Part shown: piece by piece, positions 42,439 to 52,092 of the stretch
Layout of the letters: every line of letters starts with the position of its first letter
Position numbering within the stretch: the first letter of the stretch is position 1
Origin: Planotetraspora silvatica
Lineage (GTDB): Bacteria > Actinomycetota > Actinomycetes > Streptosporangiales > Streptosporangiaceae
DNA: 64,000 bases
Assembly: GCF_016863315.1 (NCBI RefSeq)
Contig: NZ_BOOQ01000002.1
Location: 310,001-374,000, forward strand
Reading direction: 5' to 3'
Position numbers and translations under genes: made by a program
Notes under the pieces: generated by a model
The model's input: the letters and a program-made list of their open reading frames with translations, nothing else
Told to the model about the DNA's origin: nothing
Databases searched by the model: none

Positions 42439-44190
42439 GTGGCTCAACTCCGTATCGCCCTCGCCCAGACCAATCCCGTTGTCGGCGATCTCTCCGGCAA
42501 CGCGGACAAGCTCCTCGAGTGGACTCGGCGGGCCTCTGATCGGGGCGCCCATCTCGTGGTCTTCACGGAGCTGTTCCTGACCGGGTATCCGGCGGAGGAC
42601 CTGATGTTGCGCTCGTCGTTCGTCGAGGCGTCGGTCGCGACGTTGTCCTCGGTGGCGGAGCGGCTCGCCGGCGAGGGCCTCGGAGAGCTGCCCGTGGTGG
42701 TGGGCTACCTCGACCGGGCCGGCGTCGCCCCCCGGGCGGGCCAGCCCAAGGGCGCGCCGCTCGACGCCGCGGCCGTGCTGTACCAGGGCAAGGTCGTCAT
42801 CAAGTCCGCCAAGCACCACCTGCCCAACTACGGCGTCTTCGACGAGTACCGCTACTTCGTGCGCGGCGACCGCATGCCCGTCATCCGGCTGCGCGGGGTC
42901 GACGTGGCCATCGCCATCTGCGAGGACCTCTGGCAGGAGGGCGGCCCGGTGTCGGTCGTGGCCGAGACCGGCGCGGGGCTGCTCGTGGTCCCCAACGGCT
43001 CGCCGTACGAGATGGACAAGGACGACGTGCGGCTGGAACTGTGCGCGCGCCGCGCCCGCGAGGCCGGTTGCGCCCTCGCCTACGTCAACATGGTCGGCGG
43101 GCAGGACGAGCTGGTCTTCGACGGCGACTCCCTCATCGTGGACGCCTCGGGCGAGCTCGTCGCCCGCGCCGCGCAGTTCACCGAGGAACTCCTGGTGACC
43201 GACCTCGAACTGCCCGCCGCCACCGCCGAGCTCGGCGAGCTGCGGGTCGACGCCCACGACGGCACGATCATCACCGTGGACCGCCTGCTGCTGTCGGACA
43301 CGCCCGTCGAGCCGTACGAGCCGGAGCCGCCGGTGATCGCCGAGCGGCTGGACGACCTGGCCGAGGTCTACAACGCGCTCGTCCTCGGCGTGCGCGACTA
43401 CGTCACGAAGAACGGGTTCCGGTCGGTCATCCTCGGCCTGTCCGGCGGCATCGACTCCGCGCTGACGGCGACGATCGCCGCCGACGCCGTCGGCGCCTCG
43501 CGCGTGCACGTGGTGCTGATGCCCTCGCGCTACTCCTCGGACCACTCGATCACCGACGCCGAGGAGCTGGTGCGCCGCCAGGGACTGAACGCGCAGGTCG
43601 TGCCGATCGCCGACGTCGTCACCGCCTTCGAGAAGGAGGTCGAGCTCCACGGCCTCGCGGCGGAGAACCTGCAGGCACGCGTGCGCGGCATGTTGCTGAT
43701 GAGCCTGTCGAACGAGCACGGCCATCTGGTGCTGACGACCGGCAACAAGAGCGAACTGGCCACCGGCTACTCCACGCTCTACGGCGACTCCGCCGGCGGG
43801 TACGCGCCGATCAAGGACCTGCTCAAGACGATGGTGTGGCGGCTGTCGGAGTGGCGCAACGCCCAGCCGGGGCCGCCGCCGATCCCGGAGAACTCCATCA
43901 CCAAGGAGCCCAGCGCCGAGCTGCGCCCGGACCAGCGGGACACCGACTCGCTTCCGGAGTACGACGTGCTCGACCGGCTGCTGAGCGACTACGTGGAAAA
44001 GGACATGGGCCGGGACGAGCTGATCGCCGCCGGACACGACCCCGAACTGGTCACGCGGATCATCCGGCTGGTGGACCTGGCCGAGTACAAGCGCAGGCAG
44101 TATCCGCCGGGTCCGAAGATCACGCCCAAGAACTTCGGGCGCGACCGCCGTCTCCCGATCACCAACCGCTGGCGCGAGACCCTGGGCTGA
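42439..44190 (+). CDS. nadE: glutamine-dependent NAD+ synthetase
   Basis: Converts nicotinic acid adenine dinucleotide to NAD+ using ammonia from glutamine. N-terminal nitrilase-type amidase domain with the catalytic Glu in FTELFLTGYP, Lys in SAKHHLPNYGVF and Cys in AICEDLWQEG; the C-terminal synthetase domain starts near residue 300 with the pyrophosphatase loop LGLSGGIDSALTA, followed by ATP/NaAD-binding TTGNKSELATGYSTLYGD. 583 residues, complete. The promoter leaves no room for a ribosome site before GTG 42439, so it is read as a leaderless mRNA. A strong terminator follows. Confidence 0.96.
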   Translation: MAQLRIALAQTNPVVGDLSGNADKLLEWTRRASDRGAHLVVFTELFLTGYPAEDLMLRSSFVEASVATLSSVAERLAGEGLGELPVVVGYLDRAGVAPRAGQPKGAPLDAAAVLYQGKVVIKSAKHHLPNYGVFDEYRYFVRGDRMPVIRLRGVDVAIAICEDLWQEGGPVSVVAETGAGLLVVPNGSPYEMDKDDVRLELCARRAREAGCALAYVNMVGGQDELVFDGDSLIVDASGELVARAAQFTEELLVTDLELPAATAELGELRVDAHDGTIITVDRLLLSDTPVEPYEPEPPVIAERLDDLAEVYNALVLGVRDYVTKNGFRSVILGLSGGIDSALTATIAADAVGASRVHVVLMPSRYSSDHSITDAEELVRRQGLNAQVVPIADVVTAFEKEVELHGLAAENLQARVRGMLLMSLSNEHGHLVLTTGNKSELATGYSTLYGDSAGGYAPIKDLLKTMVWRLSEWRNAQPGPPPIPENSITKEPSAELRPDQRDTDSLPEYDVLDRLLSDYVEKDMGRDELIAAGHDPELVTRIIRLVDLAEYKRRQYPPGPKITPKNFGRDRRLPITNRWRETLG

Positions 44191-44226
44191 ACCCGGGCCT
44201 GAAACCCCCGGCCCGCCGTACGCCAC

Positions 44227-44256
44227 GGGCCCGGCCGCGTCGAGCGGACCGGGCCC
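44227..44256 (+). terminator. terminator after nadE
   Basis: GGGCCCGGCCGC pairs with GCGGACCGGGCCC through a 12-bp stem with one bulged A and a 5-base loop. It can also serve the convergent TetR gene. Confidence 0.8.
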
Positions 44257-44313
44257 GGAGGGTCGTGCCAGGCGTAGAGCCTCACATCAGGTGGAGCTCA
44301 CTTCAGCCGGACC

Positions 44314-44922
44314 TCAGCGAGGGCGGAAGCCGCGGAGGGCCTCGTCGACGATACGTTCGGCGAGGTCCGGCGGCAGGTCGTCGTCCGACGACCACTTCGT
44401 CCGCCACATCATCGTGCCGGACAGGATGGCCATCGCCATCTCGACGTCGAGATCGGCGCGCAGCTCGCCGTTCGCCATGCCCCGCTCCATGACGGCGCGC
44501 AGAGCGGCCTGGCGTGGCTTGATGGCGATCTCGTGGAACCTCTCGGCCACACGGGGGTGCCGGTCCGACTGGCTCATCGCGATGTTCATGATGCAGCGGG
44601 TGCGCACGTGGATGGACTCCGACTGGACCACCTGTAGATAGGTGACCAGGTCGTCGCGCACGGACGCGCCCTTGAGCGGGGGTATCGGCGGCTTGAGCGA
44701 CGCCAGCGCGTCGACCACCAGGTCCTCCTTGTTGGACCAGCGCCGGTAGATCGTCGTCTTGCCGACGCCCGCCCTGGCGGCGATCGCCTCGATGGAGAGC
44801 TCGGACACGCCGCTGCCCTCACCGAGGATGTCGAGGGCGGCCTCGATGATCGCCTTCTCCGCCTTCTCGCTGCGGGGGCGGCCCGCCGGACGGGCCGCCC
44901 CTTCCGTCTGCTGCATCGTCAT
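44314..44922 (-). CDS. TetR-family regulator of the adjacent DHA2 pump
   Basis: 202 residues. The TetR helix-turn-helix is KAIIEAALDILGEGSGVSEL then IEAIAARAGVGKTTIYRRW (about 24-62); the C-terminal domain contains RTRCIMNIAMSQSDRHPRVA. The N-terminus is rich in basic residues. Its start is 7 bases after the stop of the upstream pump gene on the same strand, so the two form an operon and this regulator likely represses it. TAGTGT lies 9 bases upstream of the ATG, but co-transcription seems likelier. Confidence 0.9.
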   Translation of the reverse strand: MTMQQTEGAARPAGRPRSEKAEKAIIEAALDILGEGSGVSELSIEAIAARAGVGKTTIYRRWSNKEDLVVDALASLKPPIPPLKGASVRDDLVTYLQVVQSESIHVRTRCIMNIAMSQSDRHPRVAERFHEIAIKPRQAALRAVMERGMANGELRADLDVEMAMAILSGTMMWRTKWSSDDDLPPDLAERIVDEALRGFRPR

Positions 44923-44929
44923 CGCCCGC

Positions 44930-46495
44930 TCACACTACTGCCGCTTCCTTCTTCTCCGGCTCGCCCGCCGTAACCGGAGCGGCCTCAGCGGAGCGGCCTG
45001 GCATCCACAGTCCTACAACGATCACCCCCACGAGCGCCACCACTGCCGACCCGAGAGCCGCCCAGTGCATGCCGGTGACGAAGGCGGCGTCGGCCGCCTT
45101 CATGAGGCCCGCGCCCTGCGCGCCCAGGTGCTCGGCCACCCCGGCCGCGCCGGAGATCGACTCGCTGACCGGGCCGCGAAGCTGCTCGGGCAGGGCCGAG
45201 ACCTTGTCCTCCATGTCGCCGCGGTAGCTGGCCGACAGGGCCGCGCCGAGGACGGCGATGCCCAGCGTGCCGCCGACCTGCCGCACGACGTTGCTCATCG
45301 AGGAGCCGACGCCGGCCTTCTCCCTGGGGAGGGAGTTCATGATCGCGGTGGTCGCCGGCGGAAGGATGTTCGCCATCGCGGCGCCCTGGACGAAGCCGAG
45401 GATGAGGATGAGCCAGACGGGGGTGTCCACGTCGACCAGCGCGTAGCAGGCGAGCGCGGCGGCGATGACGAGCATCGCCGTGGTCCCGACCGCCTTGGAG
45501 CCGTACTTCTGCACCATCTTCGCGCTCTGCGGGGCGAAGATCAGCTGCGCGGCCGCGAACGGCAGCACCAGCGCGCCGGACTGCAACGGGGTGTATCCCC
45601 GGACGATCTGCCAGTAGAAGGCGAGGAAGAACATCACGCCCATGGCGGCGAAGAAGACCAGGCCGACACTGGCGATCGCGGTGGAGAAGCCCGCGTTCCT
45701 GAAGTTCCGCACGTCGAAGGCGGGATGGGTGATCTTCTTCTCGTACCAGACGAAGCCGGCGAGGATCGCGACGCCCACCAGGGTCGGCACGATGACCGAG
45801 ACGTCGGCGACGGTGCCGAGGTCGCTGATCCTGACGATGCCGTAGACGAGGGCGATGAGGCCAACGATCGACAGCAGGACGCCGACGGGGTCGAGGCCGC
45901 TCCTGTTCGGGTCCTTGGAGTCCGGGACGAGCACGGTGTTGAGCACCAGGGCGATCAGCACGATCGGGACGTTGACCAGGAAGACCGAGCCCCACCAGAA
46001 GTGCGCGAGGAGGATGCCGCCGGTGATCGGGCCGATCGCGACCGCGATGCCGACGCCGCCCGCCCAGATGCCGATCGCCTTGCCGCGCTCATGGATGGGG
46101 AAGACGTTCGAGATGATCGCCAGGGTCGCCGGCATGATCGCGGCGCCGCCGAGACCCATGAGCGCCCTCGCGGCGATCAGCTGCGTCGGGTCCTGCGAGT
46201 ACGCGCTGGCGAGCGAGGCGAGGCCGAACAGCACCATGCCGATCAGCAACATCTTCTTGCGGCCGAACCGGTCGCCGAGCACCCCGAAGGTGAACAGCAG
46301 CCCGGCGAAGACCAGGGTGTAGGAGTTCATCGCCCATTCCAGCTGGCTCTGGCTCGCGCCCAGGCCCTGGACCGGGTCGGCGATCGTCTTGATCGCCACG
46401 TTGAGAATGGTGTTGTCCAGAACCACGGCCAGAAGGCTGAAGACCATCACGCCGAGGATCTGCCAGCGGCGCGGATGGCCCGCGTTTGCGTCCAC
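44930..46495 (-). CDS. DHA2-family MFS drug efflux transporter (14 helices)
   Basis: 521 residues of the EmrB/QacA group. The opening RWQILGVMVFSLLAVVLDNT carries motif D1 (LDNTILNVA), the loop 2-3 motif is GDRFGRKKMLL, and motif C is seen in AIGPITGGILLAHFWWGSVF. Fourteen hydrophobic segments can be counted. Such pumps expel lipophilic cations or antibiotics by proton exchange. It heads an operon with the TetR gene. The 129 bases upstream hold direct and inverted repeats that look like a repressor site. Confidence 0.91.
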   Translation of the reverse strand: MDANAGHPRRWQILGVMVFSLLAVVLDNTILNVAIKTIADPVQGLGASQSQLEWAMNSYTLVFAGLLFTFGVLGDRFGRKKMLLIGMVLFGLASLASAYSQDPTQLIAARALMGLGGAAIMPATLAIISNVFPIHERGKAIGIWAGGVGIAVAIGPITGGILLAHFWWGSVFLVNVPIVLIALVLNTVLVPDSKDPNRSGLDPVGVLLSIVGLIALVYGIVRISDLGTVADVSVIVPTLVGVAILAGFVWYEKKITHPAFDVRNFRNAGFSTAIASVGLVFFAAMGVMFFLAFYWQIVRGYTPLQSGALVLPFAAAQLIFAPQSAKMVQKYGSKAVGTTAMLVIAAALACYALVDVDTPVWLILILGFVQGAAMANILPPATTAIMNSLPREKAGVGSSMSNVVRQVGGTLGIAVLGAALSASYRGDMEDKVSALPEQLRGPVSESISGAAGVAEHLGAQGAGLMKAADAAFVTGMHWAALGSAVVALVGVIVVGLWMPGRSAEAAPVTAGEPEKKEAAVV

Positions 46496-46510
46496 TGATC
46501 CCCCAATTAG

Positions 46511-46580
46511 GTTTCGATACGCTAGAGTTTCGCAACGGCAGCGTAGCGTTGTTTATTTCGATACGCAACGGTCGCGTTTC
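46511..46580. promoter_or_regulatory. repeat-rich operator region before the DHA2/TetR operon
   Basis: TTTCGATACGC occurs at 46512 and 46556; CAACGG follows TTTCG at 46528-46538 and closes the second copy (to 46571); inverted AACG/CGTT pairs occur at 46533-46551 and 46567-46577. The pattern fits a TetR-type operator overlapping the pump promoter. Confidence 0.5.
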
Positions 46581-46624
46581 ATAATATGGATCCGACCGGG
46601 CCGGCCCACTCGGGGACCCCCTGA

Positions 46625-47818
46625 TCAGGCGGGCATCGGGTCCGTGGCGGTGTGACCGGAATCACGCCAGAACGGCAGGGCGGCCAGGACCAGCACGACT
46701 CCCACCACGCCGGAGGCGGCGAAGGCCCAGCCCGGGCCGTAGGAGTCGACGATGGCTCCCGCGATCGGCCCCGCGCAGGCGACGCCGATGGTCAGCGCGG
46801 TGCTGTGGAGGCCCATCGCCTCGCCTCGGGCCGCGGCGGGCACGCGCTGGTTGACCGCGTCGACGCTGGCGGACAGGGCCGGCGCGCACAGGAACCCGGC
46901 CGGGACCAGCGCGAGGCACAACCACCACCACCCGCCGCCCACGAGCCCGAGGGGCGCGGTCAGCGCGCACAGGCCGCCGATCAGCCCCAGTGGCGAGAAC
47001 CCCCGTGAGAGCCCGCCGTAGACGAAGCCGCCGACCAGGGAGTAGGCGCACCACAGGGCGATCACCAGCCCGGTCCACGACGTGGCGCCGCTTTCCTGCA
47101 TCGTCGCGACCAGCGACAACTCGGTCGAGGTGAGGACGAACGTCAGTGCGGACACCATCACCAGCAGCGTGATCAGACCGGCTCCGACCCACTGCCGGTA
47201 GGGGACCGACTTCCTCGTCTCCCGGTCCGCCTCCTCCGGCGACCGCGTCGGCGGGTCGAGCAGGAACAACGCGACCCCGGAGCCGACCAGCCCGACGCCC
47301 ACCGCGTACATCGTGGCGGTGCTGGAGAAGGCCGTCACCGCGGCCGCCGCGACGGCGGGTCCCACCATGAAGGACAACTCCACGGCCATCGAGTCCAGGG
47401 CGAAACCGGTCCTGTGGTCCTCCGCCGGGACCATCGCCGCCACGCACTGCCGGATCGCCCCGAAGACCGGCTGGCTGAACACCCCCGCGATCGCCGCTCC
47501 CGCGAGCAGCGCGTGATAGGGCAACGAGGGGGCGACGCACCAAAAGCACAACTGGATGACGGTGGTGACGGCGATGACCGGCCGCAGCCCCCGCCTGTCG
47601 ACGATCCGCCCCGCGAGCGGAGAGCCGAGCGCGGCCCCGACCATGCTGGCCGCACCCACGAGTCCCGCCTCGAGGAAACCGAGCTTCAGGCTGTTGACCA
47701 CGTGCAGCGTCAGCGTGATTCCCGTCCCGGTCAACGGGATCCTGGCCACCAGGCCCACCAGCATCAACGCGCGCACGCCCGGCAGTGCGAGCACCCGCCG
47801 GTAAGGTTCGATCGCCAT
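46625..47818 (-). CDS. MFS transporter
   Basis: 397 residues, about twelve helices. Begins MAIEPYRRVLALPGVRALM; the loop 2-3 motif is AGRIVDRRGLRPV (about residues 72-84), and a second cytosolic loop is LLDPPTRSPEEADRETRK. Members of this actinobacterial group are uncharacterised exporters. A GGAGGTAAG ribosome site lies upstream of the ATG, though at 12 bases it is distant. It precedes the DHA2 gene on the same strand after a 129-base gap and is divergent from panB. Confidence 0.86.
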   Translation of the reverse strand: MAIEPYRRVLALPGVRALMLVGLVARIPLTGTGITLTLHVVNSLKLGFLEAGLVGAASMVGAALGSPLAGRIVDRRGLRPVIAVTTVIQLCFWCVAPSLPYHALLAGAAIAGVFSQPVFGAIRQCVAAMVPAEDHRTGFALDSMAVELSFMVGPAVAAAAVTAFSSTATMYAVGVGLVGSGVALFLLDPPTRSPEEADRETRKSVPYRQWVGAGLITLLVMVSALTFVLTSTELSLVATMQESGATSWTGLVIALWCAYSLVGGFVYGGLSRGFSPLGLIGGLCALTAPLGLVGGGWWWLCLALVPAGFLCAPALSASVDAVNQRVPAAARGEAMGLHSTALTIGVACAGPIAGAIVDSYGPGWAFAASGVVGVVLVLAALPFWRDSGHTATDPMPA

Positions 47819-48056
47819 CTTGGTTGCTTACCTCCGGATGGCATTGTGCCCTGCGCCTCCGACATTTCCGACACCGGATCCCTGACCGGACACCCGGGCG
47901 GCCACCGGACTCACAGGCGGCCTCCACCCGCCCCGCACCGAACCGGAACGGCCGGGATTACAGGGCACGGCCGGGGGTGTTCCAGGCAATGGCGACATGC
48001 GATGATCTGACTGTCCGGGGACGCCATAGGGGCGCCACGAGGCCTTGGAGGTAGCC

Positions 48057-48923
48057 ATGTCCTCTGTTTCCGCTGTACCCAACCCATCCACGTCCGGCTC
48101 GGCCGCCATGCTCTACGGCGGCGCGTCCGGCAGAAGAGTCACCGTCCGCGACATCGCGGCCGCCAAGGAGCGGCACGAGAAGTGGCCGATGGTCACCGCG
48201 TACGACGCGATGACCGCGAAGGTCTTCGACGAGGCGGGCATCCCGGTGATGCTCGTCGGCGACTCGGCCGCCATGGTCGTGTACGGCTACGACTCGACGT
48301 TGCCCGTCACGGTCGACGACCTGCTCCCGCTGACCGCGGCCGTGGTCCGCGGGTCGTCACGGGCGATGGTGGTCGCCGATCTGCCGTTCGGCTCCTATCA
48401 GGCCTCGCCGCAGCAGGCCCTGGAGACGGCCGCCCGCTTCATGAAGGAGGCGGGGGCGCACGCCGTGAAGCTCGAGGGCGGCCGCCGGGTGCTCCCCCAG
48501 GTGGAGATGCTCGTGTCGGCCGGGATCCCGGTCATGGCCCACCTCGGCCTGACGCCGCAGTCGGTCAACGTGCTCGGCGGCTACCGCGTCCAGGGCCGCG
48601 GCCAGTCGGGCGACGAACTGATGGCCGACGCCAAGGCGCTGGAACACGCGGGCGCCTTCTCCGTGGTGCTGGAATGCGTGCCGAGCGAGCTGGCCCAGCG
48701 GGTCACCGCCTCGCTGAGCGTTCCGACCATCGGCATCGGGGCCGGCCCCGACACCGACGCGCAGGTGCTGGTCTGGCAGGACCTCATGGGTCTCACGCCC
48801 CACCCGGCCAAGTTCGTGAAGAAGTACTTCGACCTGGCCGGTGAGATGGACCGCGCGGTGCGCAGCTTCGCCGACGAGGTGGCCGCCGGCGTCTTCCCCG
48901 CGCCCGAGCACAGCTACCGCTGA
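48057..48923 (+). CDS. panB: 3-methyl-2-oxobutanoate hydroxymethyltransferase
   Basis: First step of pantothenate (CoA) synthesis: adds a hydroxymethyl group from methylene-tetrahydrofolate to 2-oxoisovalerate. The TIM-barrel motifs are present: [40 protein letters not shown] with metal-binding Asp, [18 protein letters not shown] and [20 protein letters not shown]. 288 residues from ATG 48057, which has GGAGG 7 bases upstream; an in-frame TTG at 48045 precedes that site and is not used. panC and panD are not in the window. Confidence 0.96.
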   Translation: MSSVSAVPNPSTSGSAAMLYGGASGRRVTVRDIAAAKERHEKWPMVTAYDAMTAKVFDEAGIPVMLVGDSAAMVVYGYDSTLPVTVDDLLPLTAAVVRGSSRAMVVADLPFGSYQASPQQALETAARFMKEAGAHAVKLEGGRRVLPQVEMLVSAGIPVMAHLGLTPQSVNVLGGYRVQGRGQSGDELMADAKALEHAGAFSVVLECVPSELAQRVTASLSVPTIGIGAGPDTDAQVLVWQDLMGLTPHPAKFVKKYFDLAGEMDRAVRSFADEVAAGVFPAPEHSYR

Positions 48924-48975
48924 ACCGCATCCGTGCCGCGGCCACACGCCTGACCCCCGGCACGGGCCGCTCCCC

Positions 48976-49002
48976 CGCCCCCGGGCTTCCCGCCCGGGGC
49001 GC
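48976..49002. terminator. bidirectional terminator between panB and the dehydratase gene
   Basis: CGCCCCCGGGC pairs with GCCCGGGGCG (one bulged C), loop TTCCC, between the two convergent stops. Confidence 0.75.
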
Positions 49003-49004
49003 GG

Positions 49005-49922
49005 TCAGCCGGCCAACGTCGCCGGATCGGTGTTGGCTCCGCACACGATGACCGCGACCCGCTCGTCCGCCGCCGGCACGTACGCACCGGACCTGAGCGC
49101 GGCGAGCGCCGCGGCTCCGGCGTATTCGGCGGCGACCCGGAACTCCCGCCACAGCGCGTGGCGCGCCTCGACGATGACGTCGTCGGACACCAGCACACCG
49201 GAGACCCTCCCGGCCACGGTGTCGAAGGCCACCTGCCCGATCTGGCTCGCCCCGAGGGCGTCGGCGCCCACACCGCTCACGCCCACGCGGACCGGCTCGC
49301 CCGCCTCCAGGGCGGCGTGCAGCGTGGGGATGCGCTCGGGCTCGACCGCCACGACCCCGGCCCTGCCGTCCAGCGCCGCCACGACTCCCGCGACCAGGCC
49401 TCCCCCACCGACCGCCACGAGGACGGTGTCGACGTCGGCCTGCTCGAGCAGCTCCACGGCGACCGTGCCCTGACCCGCCACCACGTCCGGCTGGTCGTAC
49501 GCGTGGATCTCCAGCGCGCCGGTCTCGGCCGCGCGTTTCCTCGACGCCTCGTACGCCTCGGAGTAGATCGCCCCCACCTGTGTGACGTGGGCGCCCAGCA
49601 GGCGCAGTCCCTCCACCTTCACCGGGGCGCACACCTCCGGCACGAAGATCTCCGCCCGCACGCCGAGCGCGCGGGCGGCGTACGCCACGGCCATGCCGTG
49701 GTTGCCGCCGCTCGCCGCGATGACGCCGGCGGCGGGAAGGGGCCCGGCCTGCCTGGCCGTGAGGATGCGGTTGAAGCCGCCACGCGCCTTGAAGGAGCCC
49801 GAGTGCTGCAGCGTCTCGAGCTTCAGGACGAGGCGGGGCTCCGCCTGGAGGAGGGGCGTCCTGCGGATGTGCGGAGCGATCCGCACGGCGGCCTTCTCGA
49901 CGTCCTCTCGCGCGACGACCAT
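49005..49922 (-). CDS. PLP-dependent serine/threonine dehydratase-like protein
   Basis: Fold-type II PLP enzyme related to threonine/serine dehydratases and serine racemase, which turn Ser/Thr into 2-oxoacids and ammonia. The PLP lysine is in HSGSFKARGGF (about residue 50), phosphate-binding SGGNHGMAVAYAA follows, the glycine loop is AVGGGGLVAGVVAAL, and the C-terminal Ser/Cys that faces the PLP ring lies in IVCGANTD. No regulatory ACT domain is attached. ATG 49922 has GAGGAGA just upstream, which rules out the longer frame to 50033. 305 residues. Confidence 0.87.
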   Translation of the reverse strand: MVVAREDVEKAAVRIAPHIRRTPLLQAEPRLVLKLETLQHSGSFKARGGFNRILTARQAGPLPAAGVIAASGGNHGMAVAYAARALGVRAEIFVPEVCAPVKVEGLRLLGAHVTQVGAIYSEAYEASRKRAAETGALEIHAYDQPDVVAGQGTVAVELLEQADVDTVLVAVGGGGLVAGVVAALDGRAGVVAVEPERIPTLHAALEAGEPVRVGVSGVGADALGASQIGQVAFDTVAGRVSGVLVSDDVIVEARHALWREFRVAAEYAGAAALAALRSGAYVPAADERVAVIVCGANTDPATLAG

Positions 49923-50074
49923 CGATGTCTCCTCGCTTCTCACGATCCCCCGGCGGAGTGCGGGCACCGCGGTGCGGGACGCCGCTCCCCGGTAGGCCTG
50001 CCAGTGAAGCATCAGGCCGTGCGGCACCGCCACCCGGCCCCGGCCGGGTGGCCTGTGCGCGACGTCCTCTCAGG

Positions 50075-51259
50075 TCACTGCGGCAGGCCGTCGAGGGCCT
50101 GCTCGAAGTCGGCCCACAGGTCCTCGTGGTGCTCGATGCCCACCGCCACCCGGACGGTGCCCTCGCCGATGCCGGCCGCGGCCAGCCCCTCCGCGTCGAG
50201 GCCCCGGTGCGAGGTGGTGGCCGGGTGCAGGATCAGCGTCTCCACGCCCCCGAGCGACGGCGCCAGCAGCGCGAGCTTCACGGCCTTCATGAAGCTTTCT
50301 CCGGCGGGGCGGCCGCCCTTCAGGTCGAAGGAGAAGACGCCGCCGAACTCGGGCATCAGCTTGGCCGCCACGTCGTAGGAGGGGTGCGACGGCAACCCCG
50401 GCCAGTGCACGGCGGCGACGGCGGGGTGCTCGGCCAGCCTGGTCGCGAGCAGCCGGGTGTTGGAGCAGTGGCGCTCCATCCGCAGCGGCAGCGTCTGGAT
50501 GCCGCGCAGCGTCAGCCACGCGGCGAAAGGGTCGGCGGTCGCGCCCAGTTCGACCGCGTACGACCAGATCCTGCGGTGCAGCTCGTCGGTGGCGGCGACG
50601 GCGATCCCGCCCAGCACGTCGGCGTGGCCGGACAGGTACTTGGTGGTGGAGTGCACGACCACGTCCGCGCCGAGCTCGATCGGGCGGCACAACACGGGCG
50701 AGGCGAAGGTGTTGTCCACGACGGTGATCAGCCCGGCCTCGCGCGCGGCAGCGCTCATCCCCGGAAGGTCGGCGACCTGCGTCATCGGGTTGGCGATCGT
50801 CTCCAGATAGAGCAGCTTCGTCTCGGGCCGCACCGCCGCGCGCACCGCGGCGGGGTCGGCTTCGGGCACATAGGTGACCGCGATGCCGTACCTCGCCTCC
50901 AGGTCCTTGAACACGGTGTCGGTGCCGCCGTACAGGGCCGTCTGGGCGATCACGTGGTCGCCCGACCGGAGCAGCCCCAGCAGCACCGTGTTGATGGCGC
51001 CCATCCCCGAGCCGGTCGCCACCGCGCCCACGCCTCCTTCGAGTCCGGCGACGGCCTCCTCGAGCGAGCGGACGGTCGGGTTCGACAGCCGCCCGTACAC
51101 GAATGCGCCGTCGGGGCGGCCCATTCCGTCGGCGAAGACGGCCGGGTCGTCGAAGACGAACCCGGAGGTCTGGTAGATCGGCACCGAGATCGGCCTGCTG
51201 CCGTTCAGTTCCGGCCGGGGAAGGTGGACCACTCGGGTTTCCGGGTGAAGTGAGCTCAT
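50075..51259 (-). CDS. Cys/Met-metabolism PLP enzyme (cystathionine gamma-lyase/synthase type)
   Basis: 394 residues of fold-type I: YGRLSNPTVRSLEEAVAGLE at the N-terminal side, ATGSGMGAINT (cofactor phosphate), YGGTDTVF, LETIANPMTQVADLP, DNTFASPVL, and the PLP lysine in VVHSTTKYLSGHADV (about residue 200). Such enzymes make or cleave cystathionine, or split methionine or homocysteine; the sequence does not settle which. It starts at ATG 51259 and ends 152 bases before the dehydratase start, on the same strand. The pair could work together in transsulfuration and 2-oxobutyrate formation (inference). Confidence 0.86.
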   Translation of the reverse strand: MSSLHPETRVVHLPRPELNGSRPISVPIYQTSGFVFDDPAVFADGMGRPDGAFVYGRLSNPTVRSLEEAVAGLEGGVGAVATGSGMGAINTVLLGLLRSGDHVIAQTALYGGTDTVFKDLEARYGIAVTYVPEADPAAVRAAVRPETKLLYLETIANPMTQVADLPGMSAAAREAGLITVVDNTFASPVLCRPIELGADVVVHSTTKYLSGHADVLGGIAVAATDELHRRIWSYAVELGATADPFAAWLTLRGIQTLPLRMERHCSNTRLLATRLAEHPAVAAVHWPGLPSHPSYDVAAKLMPEFGGVFSFDLKGGRPAGESFMKAVKLALLAPSLGGVETLILHPATTSHRGLDAEGLAAAGIGEGTVRVAVGIEHHEDLWADFEQALDGLPQ

Positions 51260-51477
51260 AGCGACCAGAATGACCCAAGAAGGTGAGAATTGTCAGATCC
51301 AATCCGGTGGGATCGGCCACGCGGAAGCGACCGCCCGGACGGCCGGGCCGCTTGCCCCTCAGCGCTCCCGAAGGCGCCCGGACCCGGGGCCGCGGGCTGA
51401 TCACGGGCTCTGGATCAGGGGTTACGCCTGGAGCGCAGCGGGGGCCGCGTGCTCGCGACGGTGGCGAGGATGAGGTG

Positions 51478-52092
51478 ATGGACATCACCTTCCTGCTCGT
51501 GCACAGTCCCTCCGTCGGCCCCTCGACATGGACGCCCGTCGGCGAGGTGCTGCGATCGCGGGGTCACAGGGCCGTCGTTCCGTCACTCGTCGACGTCACC
51601 GCGGGCCCCGGGCCGTACTGGCCGCGCGTGGTGGAGCGGGTGACGGCCGCCGTGCCGTCCGGAGGCCCCGTCGCGATCGTGGCGCACAGCAACGCGGGAC
51701 TGTTCGTGCCGCTCATCGCGCAGGCGCTGGGCGGGCGCGTCTCCCGCTGCCTGTTCGTCGACGCCGCCCTGCCGTCACGGCGAGGTACGACGACCGCGGC
51801 TGAGCCGGAGTTCCTCCCGTTCCTGCGGTCGATCGCCGACGAATCGGGCGTCCTCCCCCGCTGGACGGACTGGTGGGACGAGGACGACGTGGCCGCGCTC
51901 TTCCCCGACGACGCCACCCGCCGGGTCGTCGTGGCCGAACAGGCCCGGCTGCCGCTCGCGTACTACCAGGAGGAGATCCCGGTGCCCGCGGGCTGGGACC
52001 ACGCCGGAGGAACGCGGACGGCCGCCGGGCCCGTCGAGGGTCCCGGCGGCCGCCGGCGGCTCAGTGCAGGTCGAGTGGCTTGGCGAGCTTGA
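51478..52092 (+). pseudogene. 3'-truncated alpha/beta hydrolase
   Basis: The frame from ATG 51478 (GAGGA 9 bases upstream) reads MDITFLLVHSPSVGPSTWTP and the nucleophile elbow AIVAHSNAGLFVPLIAQ, which are typical of a small actinobacterial hydrolase. After EEIPVPAGWDHAG (about residue 180) similarity to the family stops: the expected strand and the loop with the catalytic His are absent and the frame runs on through a GC-rich tail into the terminator of the opposing gene. It is 204 residues, against ~230 for relatives. Probably a remnant. Confidence 0.6.
52020..52051. terminator. terminator of the phytase-like gene
   Basis: GGCCGCCGGG (52020-52029) pairs with CCCGGCGGCC (52042-52051), with CCC/GGG continuing inside. 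It follows the minus-strand gene's stop by 9 bases. Confidence 0.75.

Noticed and set aside
44759-46498. 579-codon plus-strand frame opposite the DHA2 pump
   Set aside because: Asp/Arg/His-rich antisense shadow of a 14-helix transporter.
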